Source: Anoxybacterium sp963668245
GTDB taxonomy: Bacteria; Bacillota; Clostridia; Peptostreptococcales; Anaerovoracaceae
Reading direction: 5' to 3'
Length of the DNA stretch: 64,000 bases
NCBI GenBank assembly: GCA_963668245.2
Contig: OY764195.2
Coordinates: forward strand, 124,001-188,000
In this document: piece by piece, positions 50,401-59,192 of the stretch
Layout of the letters: each line of letters opens with the position of its first letter
Position numbering within the stretch: the first letter of the stretch is position 1
The notes under the pieces: model-generated
Databases searched by the model: none
What the model was told of the DNA's origin: nothing
The model's input: only the letters and a program-made list of their open reading frames with translations
Translations under genes and position numbers: made by a program

Positions 50401-50848
50401 TGACAACTAGCGTGTCAGAAACATCACTCTTCATCGGATTCGATACGTTCACTTCGCCAGCAAAAGCTTTTTGTAAATAGGACTCATCACCCCATGTTTC
50501 CAACGCACCACTTTTGATAAATTGTATCGTTCCATCTGGTCTGGCTACTCCAATATCCATATAGCCAAGCCGTTCAATATCTGGCACTAGAGAGCTCTTC
50601 TGGATTTCCCAGTCCATGGTTGCAGTTCTCGCTCTCAAAGCTACTTCCGTAAGAATCGATAAATTTTCTGAAACAACTGACTCTATGTAGCTTGCACTTT
50701 CTTCTGAGTAAGAAAGCATTTGTTCCTCCTGTTGTTTTAGAATCATTGCTGAACCCATTTCATAAGCAGCTACACTTAGTGCGGCAGATATGATAATGAT
50801 TAGGATTCCTACCAACAGCGCAATTTTCTTTGACAGTGTTACTTTCAT
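47435..50848 (-). CDS. Methyl-accepting chemotaxis protein A (dCache, HAMP array, PAS)
   Basis: A 1137-residue transmembrane receptor: TM1 (about 8-28), extracytoplasmic double-Cache sensor (about 35-280), TM2 (284-305), HAMP (303-355), further HAMP-like repeats, a PAS domain (about 532-645) with C-x7-C-x4-C (582, 590, 595), more HAMP-like repeats and the signalling domain with the tip around ILALNAAVEAARAGQHGKGF (954-973). From about residue 403 onward it is almost identical to receptor B (53624-57094), while the sensor halves differ. It ends in LLGDSEFDKY, as does B. It starts 3 bases after the GGDEF/HD-GYP gene, in an operon with an alcohol dehydrogenase. Confidence 0.93.
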   Translation of the reverse strand: MKVTLSKKIALLVGILIIIISAALSVAAYEMGSAMILKQQEEQMLSYSEESASYIESVVSENLSILTEVALRARTATMDWEIQKSSLVPDIERLGYMDIGVARPDGTIQFIKSGALETWGDESYLQKAFAGEVNVSNPMKSDVSDTLVVREVAPIFANGSVVGVLVGERDGLFLKDLTDTFGLGEKGYCFIVGQDGTFYAHPREEVVTEQRNAFMDITNNGEFKEFGLAYQALGAGIHGMVNYDLNGEYRMTAMTTIPNTAWDLGIGNYKSEVMSRLDGLKHTMLAISIAVILLGVIAAWYIGNRISKPIRNLKKMAMQIAAGDVNVSAETGRKDEIGDLIAAFEEMTSNIREQAGIVLQIAEGDLDINIQPKSNQDVLSMSLITVVDSIKNMVAEAELMTKLALEGNLSNRGNADQFFGSYQEIISGFNRTLDAVVNPLNMVAENVDRISKGDIPEPITEEYQGDFETIKNNLNACINAVTILVADSKMLSDAAVAGDLMKRADVTKHQGDFRKVVEGVNATLDTVVDKAVWYEAIIDAIPFPLHVTDMDMKWTYLNKAFEQVMIDQGVIKDRDSSYGMDCYNANADICRTEGCGIRSLVDKGVGETYFEWAGKSNKQNTAYLKNRFGENVGFVEVVTDLTQIIRVARYTESEVHRLEENLKLLAEGNLAFDLNIEAGDEYTAEVSQQFEAIGKSLADVKKAVGTLIGDAAEMTEAAVSGDLKNRADVGRHGGEFAKVMDGFNQTLDAVIAPIDEASAVLQEMARGNLQVEMEGNYRGDHAIIKKAMNETLSNMRSYITEISKVLEEISSGNLNLSVTADYRGDFVTIKDSMNNIVQSLSQVLGDISGAAELVASGSRQVSDGSQALSQGSTEQASAIEELTASIADIASQTKQNAMSANEASELAASARENAEKGNSQMGEMLKSMEAINDSSANISRIIKVIDDIAFQTNILALNAAVEAARAGQHGKGFAVVAEEVRNLAARSAAAARETTELIEGSINKVQAGTKIANGTAAALVEIVSGIEKSANLVSNIAESSNEQASGIAQVNKGIEQVGQVIQNNSATAEESAAASEQLSSQAEMLKEMVGKFKLSNGIKALPGIEGKSASHRAAKGVAREGVSSPQILLGDSEFDKY
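47543..49586. repeat. Long direct repeat, copy 1 (shared by the two receptors)
   Basis: About 2.04 kb nearly identical to 53732-55775 at a constant offset of 6189 bases, with only scattered substitutions and no indel that I could find. Both copies are inside chemoreceptor genes and in the same orientation. Confidence 0.9.
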
Positions 50849-50851
50849 GGA

Positions 50852-52366
50852 TTATTCCCCCCTCATTTCTGAATGTGTCTCTTGTAAATGATCTTGCAAT
50901 ACTTTTAAAAATGTGTCCACCAAATCCTGATCAAACTGCGTTCCAGCACAAGATTTTATTTCTTTGATTGCATCCTCAATTAAGAGGGCTTTGCGATATG
51001 GCCTATCATTGGTCATTGCATCAAAGGTATCTACAATACTTAAAATCCGACATTCAATTGGGATATCATGCTTATTCAATCCGAGTGGATACCCCTTTCC
51101 GTCAAACCGTTCATGATGATATAAGATTAAACCAGAAATATCTTTTAATTCCGGTGATGCTTCCGCTATCCGTTTCCCTATATTAGAATGAGTTTTCATT
51201 ACAATCCATTCCTCGTCAGATAGTTTATCTGGCTTTTGTAAAATCTTCTCTGGTATACCAACTTTACCAATATCGTGGAATTTTGCCAGAAGCTTAATAC
51301 GATCCACCTGATTTTGAGGTAGTTTTAGCTGCTTCGCCATTTTTAATGAAAGTTCCTCCAGACGGTCAGCATGACCTTCCGTAAGATAATCCTTTACCTC
51401 AAGTGCCTTCATTAAAGTCTTTACAAGACTGTTTCGATTGCTAGATTCCTTCAACAATTTATTCTGATACATATGGTTGTCAGCTTCTTGATACATGGCA
51501 TTGGTCTTAATTTCTCCATTTTTATTATAGGAATACCCTGATGACACACTGATTTTAAATAAATCTGCCTGTTCATTATATTCCTCTAACATGGTTCCCA
51601 ATTGTTCAATCAGCCTTTCAATTTCATCCTGACTTTTATTCATTATTATAATTCCAAATTCATCACCGCCTACCCGGGATACAAAACCAATATTTGAAAA
51701 CAAAGAATTCAAAATATTGGCCACAGTCATGATGATGGAATCTCCAAAAGAATGTCCCAAAGTATCATTGAAAAATTTCAAACCATCAATATCAATCAGA
51801 ATAATAGAGAATTGTTTCACACGAGAGCCATCATAATGATTCAATCTCTCCATAAATAGATGCCGGTTATAAAGCTTGGTCACACTATCCCGCTCAGCCA
51901 TTTCTCTCAGTTTCATTTCCATCAACATTCTATCGGTAATATCCCTTATAATAATCAAGGCCTCTTGAAATTCCGAAACGCTAATTCTGGATTCAAAGTA
52001 ATATGTAAAATCATAAATATGATAAGAAAATTCATGAGAAATCAAAGACTTCGTATCACCTGCCAACTTTATTTGCTCATGTAAATCATTCATAATCACT
52101 TCGTCTTGCAAAATAGAGTCTAATATCGCATTGTGACGTTTGTTTTCACCATTAAATAGACTGATTGTTCCATCTGACTTGCTCACCAAAAGGAAATCTG
52201 GAATTGCTGCAATCAGTGCTCGATTTCTCGTATTGATTCGTTCCAAATCCGCTAGTTTTTCTTGTAGTTCAGAATAATAGTTTTTTCTGAAAGAAGATTC
52301 TCCTAGCCCTATGATTGATTCCTTTGTTACATTTTTCTTCATCTTAGTTTCGGATAATTCGCTCAT
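50852..52366 (-). CDS. PAS-GGDEF-HD-GYP protein, cyclic-di-GMP turnover
   Basis: A 504-residue cytoplasmic signalling enzyme: coiled N-terminus (1-45), PAS (about 45-155), GGDEF domain with intact RVGGDEFG (about 232-239), and HD-GYP domain with FHDIGK (about 362-367) and HHERFDGKGYP (about 415-425). Both catalytic motifs look intact, so it could make and degrade c-di-GMP. It overlaps the iron alcohol dehydrogenase gene by 23 bases and is followed after 3 bases by chemoreceptor A, so the three are co-expressed. The ribosome site lies in the coding end of the dehydrogenase gene. Confidence 0.93.
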   Translation of the reverse strand: MSELSETKMKKNVTKESIIGLGESSFRKNYYSELQEKLADLERINTRNRALIAAIPDFLLVSKSDGTISLFNGENKRHNAILDSILQDEVIMNDLHEQIKLAGDTKSLISHEFSYHIYDFTYYFESRISVSEFQEALIIIRDITDRMLMEMKLREMAERDSVTKLYNRHLFMERLNHYDGSRVKQFSIILIDIDGLKFFNDTLGHSFGDSIIMTVANILNSLFSNIGFVSRVGGDEFGIIIMNKSQDEIERLIEQLGTMLEEYNEQADLFKISVSSGYSYNKNGEIKTNAMYQEADNHMYQNKLLKESSNRNSLVKTLMKALEVKDYLTEGHADRLEELSLKMAKQLKLPQNQVDRIKLLAKFHDIGKVGIPEKILQKPDKLSDEEWIVMKTHSNIGKRIAEASPELKDISGLILYHHERFDGKGYPLGLNKHDIPIECRILSIVDTFDAMTNDRPYRKALLIEDAIKEIKSCAGTQFDQDLVDTFLKVLQDHLQETHSEMRGE

Positions 52367-53519
52367 AAATTGCCTTCACCTCTTCTTTCGTAAAAGATTT
52401 TGGATTGGTTATCATACAAGGATCATTTAATGCGCTTGTTGCCAAAGCATCCAAATCCATAGGCCCATCCATTTTTAGGAAACCAGATATCCCAACACGC
52501 TCCCGAATGGTTCTAATTTTCTGAAGAAGAAGTTTTTTTACTTCAAAAATCTCAAGTTCACCTACTGGTATTCCCATTTTTTCTGCAATTATGCAGTACC
52601 GTAATGATGCAGCTTCAAAATTTGCTTCTACAACATGTTCTAATAAAATACTATTGCATTCTCCATGGGGCAAATCATAAGCCCCCCCTAAGCTATGGGC
52701 CATAGCGTGAACTGCTCCAAGACTAGCATTAGAAAAGGCCAAACCAGCTTCCATCGAGCCTTGCATCATATATCCCATGGTTTCTAATGTGCGACGTGTA
52801 CTAACAGCTTCCTCAATATGCACCACAATCAATCCAATAGCAGATAGCGCGTGAATGTCAGTAAGCGCCGAATGAGCACTTGATACGTATGCTTCAATTG
52901 CATGTGTCAATGCATCCATAGCAGTACATGCTGTCAGATACATCCCCATTTCCATCAGCGGAACTGGGTCAATTAACGCCAAATCCGGCACAACCATTTT
53001 GCTAATAATTGCTTTTTTCACTTTTTCTTGTGTGTCGAGAATAATAGCAAATTGAGAAACATCAGCAGATGTTCCAGCTGTTGTTGGCAAGCAAATCAGC
53101 GGAGGCCCTGGAAGATGGATTTCATCCACTCCTTCATAATCTAAAATGTGCCCTCCATTAGAAGATACGATAGAAATACATTTTGCACAATCCAATGCAC
53201 TCCCCCCACCAATTGCGACAATCAAATCACAGTGGTGGTTGCGAAATACCCTTGCTCCTTCCATTGCTTCTGTGTCTTTTGGATTTGCTGTGATTTGATC
53301 AAATACCACATAGGATTCTACATGATTTCGAATGTCTTCTTCTATCTCGGAAAACCACTGAAGCTTACGAATCTCTCGATCCGTTACGATCATTGGGTTT
53401 TTTGTTCCAAAATGAATCAAATATCTGCCAACGAGACGACCTGAATCTGTCCCAGATATGATTTCAGGAATTACAAATTTTTTCAATTCACATGGATTGC
53501 TTTCAACTTTGTACTCCAT
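52344..53519 (-). CDS. Iron-containing alcohol dehydrogenase
   Basis: Fe-type (group III) dehydrogenase of 391 residues. NAD(P) motif GGGSALD (about 97-103), the metal site with D/H ligands DALTHAIEAY (about 199-208) and MAHSLGGAYDLPHGECNSIL (about 264-283). Likely oxidises or makes a small alcohol in fermentation; substrate unknown. It is the first gene of an operon with a GGDEF-HD-GYP protein and a chemoreceptor, unusual company for a catabolic enzyme and suggesting that its substrate or product is also a chemotactic cue. The start at 53519 has AGAGGTG upstream. Confidence 0.88.
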   Translation of the reverse strand: MEYKVESNPCELKKFVIPEIISGTDSGRLVGRYLIHFGTKNPMIVTDREIRKLQWFSEIEEDIRNHVESYVVFDQITANPKDTEAMEGARVFRNHHCDLIVAIGGGSALDCAKCISIVSSNGGHILDYEGVDEIHLPGPPLICLPTTAGTSADVSQFAIILDTQEKVKKAIISKMVVPDLALIDPVPLMEMGMYLTACTAMDALTHAIEAYVSSAHSALTDIHALSAIGLIVVHIEEAVSTRRTLETMGYMMQGSMEAGLAFSNASLGAVHAMAHSLGGAYDLPHGECNSILLEHVVEANFEAASLRYCIIAEKMGIPVGELEIFEVKKLLLQKIRTIRERVGISGFLKMDGPMDLDALATSALNDPCMITNPKSFTKEEVKAIYERIIRN

Positions 53520-53577
53520 AGATACACCTCTTTTCAAATTTCCTTTGCTTTCCGAAGAACGATGTCAATGAATGGTA

Positions 53578-53612
53578 ACGAGTAACGAGAATCTAAGATT
53601 CCCGTTACTCAT
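53578..53612. repeat. Inverted repeat between receptor B and the alcohol dehydrogenase
   Basis: GAGTAACGaGAATC / GATTcCCGTTACTC hairpin 11 bases past the stop of receptor B. No T-run follows on the minus strand, so termination is uncertain; it may stabilise the upstream mRNA. Confidence 0.5.
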
Positions 53613-53623
53613 AGAAAATTTGC

Positions 53624-56600
53624 TCAATATTTATCAAACTCACTGTCCCCAAGAAGAATTTGCGGTGAGGATGCTTTTCCTTGGATTGGGGTTCCTGTCC
53701 CCTTACTACCTAGGGAAGCTTGATTAATTCCTGGCAATGCTTTGATACCATTACTCAGTTTAAATTTTCCGACCATCTCTTTTAGCATTTCTGCCTGACT
53801 TGAAAGTTGTTCACTCGCTGCCGCACTTTCTTCTGCTGTGGCAGAATTGTTTTGTATGACTTGTCCCACCTGCTCTATCCCCTTATTGACCTGGGCGATT
53901 CCTGACGCCTGCTCATTGGAGGATTCTGCAATGTTGCTTACTAGATTTGCTGATTTTTCGATTCCACTTACGATTTCTACCAATGCTGCTGCCGTTCCAT
54001 TTGCAATCTTGGTTCCTGCCTGCACCTTATTGATGGACCCTTCAATCAGCTCAGTTGTCTCTCTGGCTGCTGCCGCACTTCGTGCTGCCAGATTTCTAAC
54101 TTCTTCTGCTACCACTGCAAAGCCTTTTCCGTGTTGCCCTGCTCTTGCTGCTTCTACTGCTGCATTCAGTGCAAGTATATTGGTCTGGAATGCGATATCA
54201 TCGATGACTTTGATGATACGTGAGATGTTTGCCGAAGAATCATTGATAGCTTCCATAGACTTGAGCATCTCTCCCATCTGACTATTTCCTTTTTCTGCAT
54301 TCTCTCTTGCAGATGCGGCAAGCTCACTTGCTTCATTTGCATTCATTGCATTCTGCTTGGTCTGGGATGCAATATCTGCAATGGATGCAGTCAATTCTTC
54401 GATTGCGCTTGCCTGCTCTGTAGAGCCTTGTGACAAGGCTTGACTTCCATCCGATACTTGTCTTGAACCCGATGCGACCTGTTCTGCCGCCTGGCTGATA
54501 TCTCCCAACACCTGACTTAAGGATTGTACAATATTGTTCATAGAGTCTTTGATGGTTACAAAATCTCCTCGATAATCTGCTGTAACCGATAGGTTTAGAT
54601 TTCCACTGCTGATTTCTTCCAAAACCTTAGAGATTTCTGTAATATAGCTTCTCATATTGCTCAAGGTTTCATTCATTGCTTTTTTCACAATAGCATGGTC
54701 ACCTCGATAGTTTCCTTCCATCTCAACTTGCAGATTTCCGCGTGCCATTTCTTGCAATACTGCAGAAGCTTCATCAATAGGCGCAATCACAGCATCGAGG
54801 GTCTGGTTGAATCCATCCATTACCTTTGCAAATTCCCCTCCATGTCTTCCTACATCTGCACGATTCTTCAAGTCTCCGCTCACTGCGGCTTCTGTCATCT
54901 CAGCTGCATCGCCAATCAGGGTTCCTACTGCTTTCTTGACATCTGCAAGGCTCTTTCCGATGGCCTCAAACTGCTGGCTGACTTCTGCTGTATATTCGTC
55001 TCCAGCTTCGATGTTCAAATCGAATGCAAGATTTCCTTCTGCCAAAAGTTTCAGGTTTTCTTCTAATCTGTGTACTTCGCTTTCTGTATATCTTGCCACT
55101 CTGATGATTTGGGTCAAGTCGGTTACTACTTCTACAAATCCAACATTTTCTCCAAATCTGTTCTTTAGGTATGCTGTATTCTGTTTGTTGCTCTTTCCTG
55201 CCCATTCAAAGTAGGTTTCTCCTACCCCCTTATCTACAAGACTTCGAATTCCACATCCCTCTGTCCTGCAGATATCCGCATTGGCGTTATAGCAATCCAT
55301 TCCATAACTAGAATCCCTATCTTTGATGACTCCTTGGTCAATCATAACTTGTTCAAAGGCCTTATTGAGGTAGGTCCATTTCATATCCATATCCGTTACA
55401 TGAAGCGGGAATGGAATCGCATCAATGATGGCTTCATACCAAACAGCTTTATCCACTACTGTGTCTAGGGTAGCATTGACTCCTTCTACTACTTTGCGGA
55501 AATCGCCCTGATGCTTTGTGACATCTGCACGCTTCATCAAGTCTCCTGCTACTGCTGCATCTGACAGCATTTTAGAATCTGCAACCAAAATGGTGACTGC
55601 ATTGATACACGCATTCAAATTGTTCTTTATCGTTTCAAAATCGCCTTGATATTCTTCTGTGATTGGTTCTGGGATATCTCCTTTGCTGATTCGATCTACG
55701 TTTTCAGCCACCATATTGAGTGGGTTCACCACTGCATCTAAGGTACGATTAAATCCGCTGATAATTTCTTGATAGCCCCCTGCAAACTGTTCTGCATTTC
55801 CTCGATTTGAAAGATTGCCTTCCACTGCCAGCGCAGTCATAGTATCGGCTTCTTTCACCAGATTCTTTACAGAATCAATCATTGACTTCATGCTGATGGC
55901 TAAAATATCTTTTTCTGATTTCGGAACGATTTCAACATCTAAATTTCCTAATGCAATATGCTCTGCCACTTTGGACTGAGCCTTTATATTGGTAACCATA
56001 GACACAAATGCCTCTGTTAGTTCTCCGATTTCATCTTTCATCGCGCTATTTTGCACAATATCAACTTCAACATTTCCAATGGCCAATTGATCGGCTGCAA
56101 CGACTAATTTTTTTATTGGATTGGTAATTTTTTTTGCAACAATCGTTACAAATAGAACAATTACTAACATTGCTATCACAAAAATTGTTAGAAGAATCGT
56201 CTGCACTTTATGATAGGTTGCTCCAAATTCACTATCAGGAAGGCCAGTAGCAATAATCCATCCAATATCGCCTATTGTTGTTACATAGCCCCAAGTATCC
56301 TCTCCATCTAAGGTGTAACGTACTTCTCCTTCTGTTTTGCCATTAATTGCAGTCCGAATGGTTTCTGACATATCCGTTTCATTAACACTCACATTGATAT
56401 AATCAGGGTTTGGATGGTAAATAAATTGTCCATTGCTGCTGACTAGCATGTAAAATCCAGTATTTCCCAGTTGGTAGGCCGCAACCATTTCACTGATTTT
56501 ATCTAGTTTGAAATCAATACCAGTTGCCCCAATTATTTCTTGCGTACCTGGTCTATATACTGGAGCGACTACACTGACAATAATAAAATCTGTAGCAGTA

Positions 56601-57094
56601 TCCTCATAAGGATCCGATACAATAATCCCATTTTCCGCTGCCATTTGAATAAACCATGGGCGTTTTGTTACTTGCCAATCGGGATTAGATAAATATCCAT
56701 CTGACTGGGATAGTTTACTTGTATCAACATCTGCCATCCAAGCGGTCATAATAGTATCTGCATTTGATTGTTGAACATTGACTAGCGTGTTTACCACATC
56801 AGCATACCCCGCTAGTGTTGTCATGTCAGTTCCTGGGACAGCACTCAAAAATAAATTTTGAAATTGCGTATTGGCAGCCATTTGTCTTGAAATTTCTTTA
56901 TAATCCTGAAAAATACCAGCGATTTCATTTGCTGCAGCTTGAGACCTTGCATCTAGCTCATTTGATGTTAATTTTGTTACAGACTGATTCATGGTCTGAA
57001 GAAGCACTATAGCAACAACGATGCAAGCTATAGCAATAGGAAGTCCAATAAATAACAAAATCTTAAATAACAATCCATTCCTTTTGGTCTTCAT
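53624..57094 (-). CDS. Methyl-accepting chemotaxis protein B (Cache, HAMP array, PAS)
   Basis: A 1156-residue transmembrane receptor with TM1 near residues 10-33, a Cache-type sensor (about 40-295) and TM2 around 300-322, then HAMP domains, a Cys-bearing PAS domain and a signalling domain nearly identical to those of receptor A. The Cache part does not resemble that of A closely. It ends in the same LLGDSEFDKY, while the preceding linker differs (QASLGSKGTGTPIQGK against EGKSASHRAAKGVARE). The start at 57094 has AAAGGA upstream; a longer frame reaches 57190. It is a stand-alone unit upstream of the alcohol dehydrogenase operon. Confidence 0.93.
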   Translation of the reverse strand: MKTKRNGLLFKILLFIGLPIAIACIVVAIVLLQTMNQSVTKLTSNELDARSQAAANEIAGIFQDYKEISRQMAANTQFQNLFLSAVPGTDMTTLAGYADVVNTLVNVQQSNADTIMTAWMADVDTSKLSQSDGYLSNPDWQVTKRPWFIQMAAENGIIVSDPYEDTATDFIIVSVVAPVYRPGTQEIIGATGIDFKLDKISEMVAAYQLGNTGFYMLVSSNGQFIYHPNPDYINVSVNETDMSETIRTAINGKTEGEVRYTLDGEDTWGYVTTIGDIGWIIATGLPDSEFGATYHKVQTILLTIFVIAMLVIVLFVTIVAKKITNPIKKLVVAADQLAIGNVEVDIVQNSAMKDEIGELTEAFVSMVTNIKAQSKVAEHIALGNLDVEIVPKSEKDILAISMKSMIDSVKNLVKEADTMTALAVEGNLSNRGNAEQFAGGYQEIISGFNRTLDAVVNPLNMVAENVDRISKGDIPEPITEEYQGDFETIKNNLNACINAVTILVADSKMLSDAAVAGDLMKRADVTKHQGDFRKVVEGVNATLDTVVDKAVWYEAIIDAIPFPLHVTDMDMKWTYLNKAFEQVMIDQGVIKDRDSSYGMDCYNANADICRTEGCGIRSLVDKGVGETYFEWAGKSNKQNTAYLKNRFGENVGFVEVVTDLTQIIRVARYTESEVHRLEENLKLLAEGNLAFDLNIEAGDEYTAEVSQQFEAIGKSLADVKKAVGTLIGDAAEMTEAAVSGDLKNRADVGRHGGEFAKVMDGFNQTLDAVIAPIDEASAVLQEMARGNLQVEMEGNYRGDHAIVKKAMNETLSNMRSYITEISKVLEEISSGNLNLSVTADYRGDFVTIKDSMNNIVQSLSQVLGDISQAAEQVASGSRQVSDGSQALSQGSTEQASAIEELTASIADIASQTKQNAMNANEASELAASARENAEKGNSQMGEMLKSMEAINDSSANISRIIKVIDDIAFQTNILALNAAVEAARAGQHGKGFAVVAEEVRNLAARSAAAARETTELIEGSINKVQAGTKIANGTAAALVEIVSGIEKSANLVSNIAESSNEQASGIAQVNKGIEQVGQVIQNNSATAEESAAASEQLSSQAEMLKEMVGKFKLSNGIKALPGINQASLGSKGTGTPIQGKASSPQILLGDSEFDKY
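53732..55775. repeat. Long direct repeat, copy 2 (shared by the two receptors)
   Basis: Partner of 47543-49586; near-identical 2.04 kb coding for the middle and C-terminal parts of receptor B. The boundaries are the points at which visible mismatches become frequent. Confidence 0.9.
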
Positions 57095-57399
57095 GATAAA
57101 TCCTTTCCCCATATCAACGATACAGCCTGACAATCCTGTTAACAATTCGTTCATCCTGCACTTATAAACTTCTAAAAATAGATGCCACACGATATGTCAT
57201 CTATACCCTATTTTTCCTGTTACAATCTACTACTTTACGTTGCGAACATATTATAATCATTCTTTTCATAATTTTCGTGCAATTTTATTCAAATAGTTGA
57301 TTTTATCCATACCCTCCAAATAAAAGCTCCACAATTCAGCGAATTGTGGAGCTTGATTATTAGGTTTATTGAATTAATATTTCTCATTATTGAACGCAT
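57095..57399. other. Intergenic region: cheB terminator and receptor B upstream region
   Basis: Holds the cheB terminator (57321-57354) and, for receptor B on the minus strand, a TATAAT at 57255-57250 without a good -35 box. No flagellar sigma-28 promoter pattern is seen. Nothing else assignable. Confidence 0.4.
57321..57354 (-). terminator. Terminator after cheB
   Basis: Perfect 14-base stem AAGCTCCACAATTC / GAATTGTGGAGCTT with a three-base loop; the minus strand continues TTATTT. Confidence 0.85.
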
Positions 57400-58431
57400 T
57401 CAAAGTGCTAAATGATTGCATATTTCCTGTGGAATTTTATCCAATGGCAATTGCTTTGCTACGCCGCCTATATTATAGGCCACCATTGGCATTCCATATA
57501 CGGTAGAGGTTTTTTCATCTTGCCCGATGGTATAAGCCCCTCGTTTTCGCATGTTTAATAGTCCCTTGGCTCCGTCTGCTCCCATGCCTGTTAAAATCAC
57601 TCCGATTGCTTTTGCTTTCGCAACCTCCGCCACAGAATCAAACAAAACATCAACTGAAGGGCAATGACCATTTACCCTTTCGCCTTGGTAGCATTTGGCA
57701 TAATAGCCATGCGGCCCTCTCGCAAGTTTCATATGATAATCACCAGCTGCAATCAATACACGACCTGGCTTTACCAAGTCACCATCTTGTGCTTCTTTTA
57801 CCTCTAATTTGCACGAATTATTTAATCGGTCTGCATACAATTTTGTAAATACTGGTGGCATATGCTGAACAATGAGTATTCCAGGCATATCACGAGGTAA
57901 TGCTGTTATAACACTATAAATTGCTTCTGTTCCACCAGTAGATGCTCCAATAGCCAAAATCGTGCTTGTAATATCAACCCCATGATTGGATACGATTTTT
58001 GCTGCTTCATAGTCTTTTTTATAGCTACCTACCTTTGCAGTAGATGCAATCTTAATTTTTACAATCAGCTCGTTGATAAAAGAATTCATTCCGCCAGATT
58101 TACTCATATCTGGTTTGGTTACAAAGTCAACAGCACCAGCATCTAATGCATCAAATACGTTTTTTCCTACTGAGCTAACAACAATCACTGGCAACGGATA
58201 TTGGGGCATCAATTTTCTTAGAAATGCGATTCCATCCATCTTAGGCATTTCCACGTCTAATGTCACCACATCTGGCTTCAGTTCCAAAATTTTGTCTCTG
58301 GCTGCATATGGATCTTCAGCGGTACCAATTACTTCAATTCCAAAATCTTTTGCAATTTCTCTTGCTAGAGTTTCTCTAAATAAAAGTGAGTCGTCAACTA
58401 TCAAAACGCGAATTCTCCGTGACACTTTCAT
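57400..58431 (-). CDS. cheB: Chemotaxis response regulator methylesterase CheB
   Basis: Removes methyl groups from receptors (and deamidates) when phosphorylated by CheA. The 343-residue protein has a receiver domain (about 5-125) with acidic pair DD near 13-14, phosphoacceptor D near 59 in TLDVEMPKMDG and K in TKP, then the esterase domain with the catalytic Ser in GASTGGTEA, His in QHMPP and Asp in TGMGADGA. The start at 58431 has AAAGGAG 8 bases upstream. It is separated from cheW by 128 bases and is the last gene of the cluster. Confidence 0.96.
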   Translation of the reverse strand: MKVSRRIRVLIVDDSLLFRETLAREIAKDFGIEVIGTAEDPYAARDKILELKPDVVTLDVEMPKMDGIAFLRKLMPQYPLPVIVVSSVGKNVFDALDAGAVDFVTKPDMSKSGGMNSFINELIVKIKIASTAKVGSYKKDYEAAKIVSNHGVDITSTILAIGASTGGTEAIYSVITALPRDMPGILIVQHMPPVFTKLYADRLNNSCKLEVKEAQDGDLVKPGRVLIAAGDYHMKLARGPHGYYAKCYQGERVNGHCPSVDVLFDSVAEVAKAKAIGVILTGMGADGAKGLLNMRKRGAYTIGQDEKTSTVYGMPMVAYNIGGVAKQLPLDKIPQEICNHLAL

Positions 58432-58559
58432 TAAATCCACTCCTTTCTCATTCTAAATTTTATGTACTGAACTCAAATTTATTCGCATCAAAAATCAGTA
58501 CATCACACATCTGGCTATATAATACCCAAATGAAAATCACCTCAAACCAATGAATCCTT

Positions 58560-59054
58560 CTATTTTAGGTTGTCTATCATTTCGATTTCATCGGTCTTTA
58601 AAAGCCGATCACAGTCTAAAAGCAATTGTACTTTATCTCCTGCTTTCCCAATTCCTTTAATATATCTGTTTTCGAAGCCCGTTTTATTGACCGGTGGTGC
58701 TGCAATATCCTGATCATCAATGGTTAGCACTTCATCAACATTATCTACAATCAGTCCCACCGAAATCTCTGTAATGTCTATGACGATGATACAGGTTCTA
58801 TCATCATACTCCATTGCTGGTTTAGCAAATTTTAATCTCACATCAATAACAGGAATAATCTTTCCGCGAAGGTTGATAATACCCTTTACGTAATCCGGAA
58901 CCTCTGGAACCTTTGTGATTGACTGAATCCCAATTATTTCAGTAACATATTTAATTTCAATGCCATAAACCTCATCCTCTAACGTAAAGGTAAGGAATCT
59001 TCCGTGTTGGGTATCTTCTTCCAATATGTTGTTTTCTTCAAAAACATCTGACAT
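58560..59054 (-). CDS. cheW: Chemotaxis coupling protein CheW
   Basis: Couples receptors to CheA. The 164-residue protein has an acidic N-terminus followed by the CheW fold: LTFTLEDEVYGIEIKYVTEI (about 21-40), VKGIINLRGKIIPVIDVR (about 57-74) with the NLRG motif, and the C-terminal LLDCDRLL. It lies after cheD with a 138-base gap, which may hold an internal promoter. The start at 59054 has AAAGGAG 7 bases upstream. Confidence 0.95.
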   Translation of the reverse strand: MSDVFEENNILEEDTQHGRFLTFTLEDEVYGIEIKYVTEIIGIQSITKVPEVPDYVKGIINLRGKIIPVIDVRLKFAKPAMEYDDRTCIIVIDITEISVGLIVDNVDEVLTIDDQDIAAPPVNKTGFENRYIKGIGKAGDKVQLLLDCDRLLKTDEIEMIDNLK

Positions 59055-59192
59055 TGTTTTTCTCCTTTCCATTTACATGGCTTTGCAATACGCAATAACT
59101 ATATCGACAATCCCTAATAAAACTTAAGACCGAAGAAGAATTGCCGTTGATTATTTCTATCCAGCATGCCATTCATCAGTCTTTTATTCAAT

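Noticed and set aside
53578..53612. Terminator after receptor B
   Set aside because: The hairpin has no following T-run on the minus strand, so I list it as an inverted repeat only.
48506..55214. Long open frames on the plus strand inside the two receptor genes, the same in both copies
   Set aside because: They are antisense shadows; they recur only because the coding strand is duplicated, and they have no ribosome sites.
47543..55775. Mobile element as the cause of the long direct repeats
   Set aside because: There is no transposase, terminal inverted repeat or target duplication; the repeat lies exactly within coding frames of paralogous receptors.
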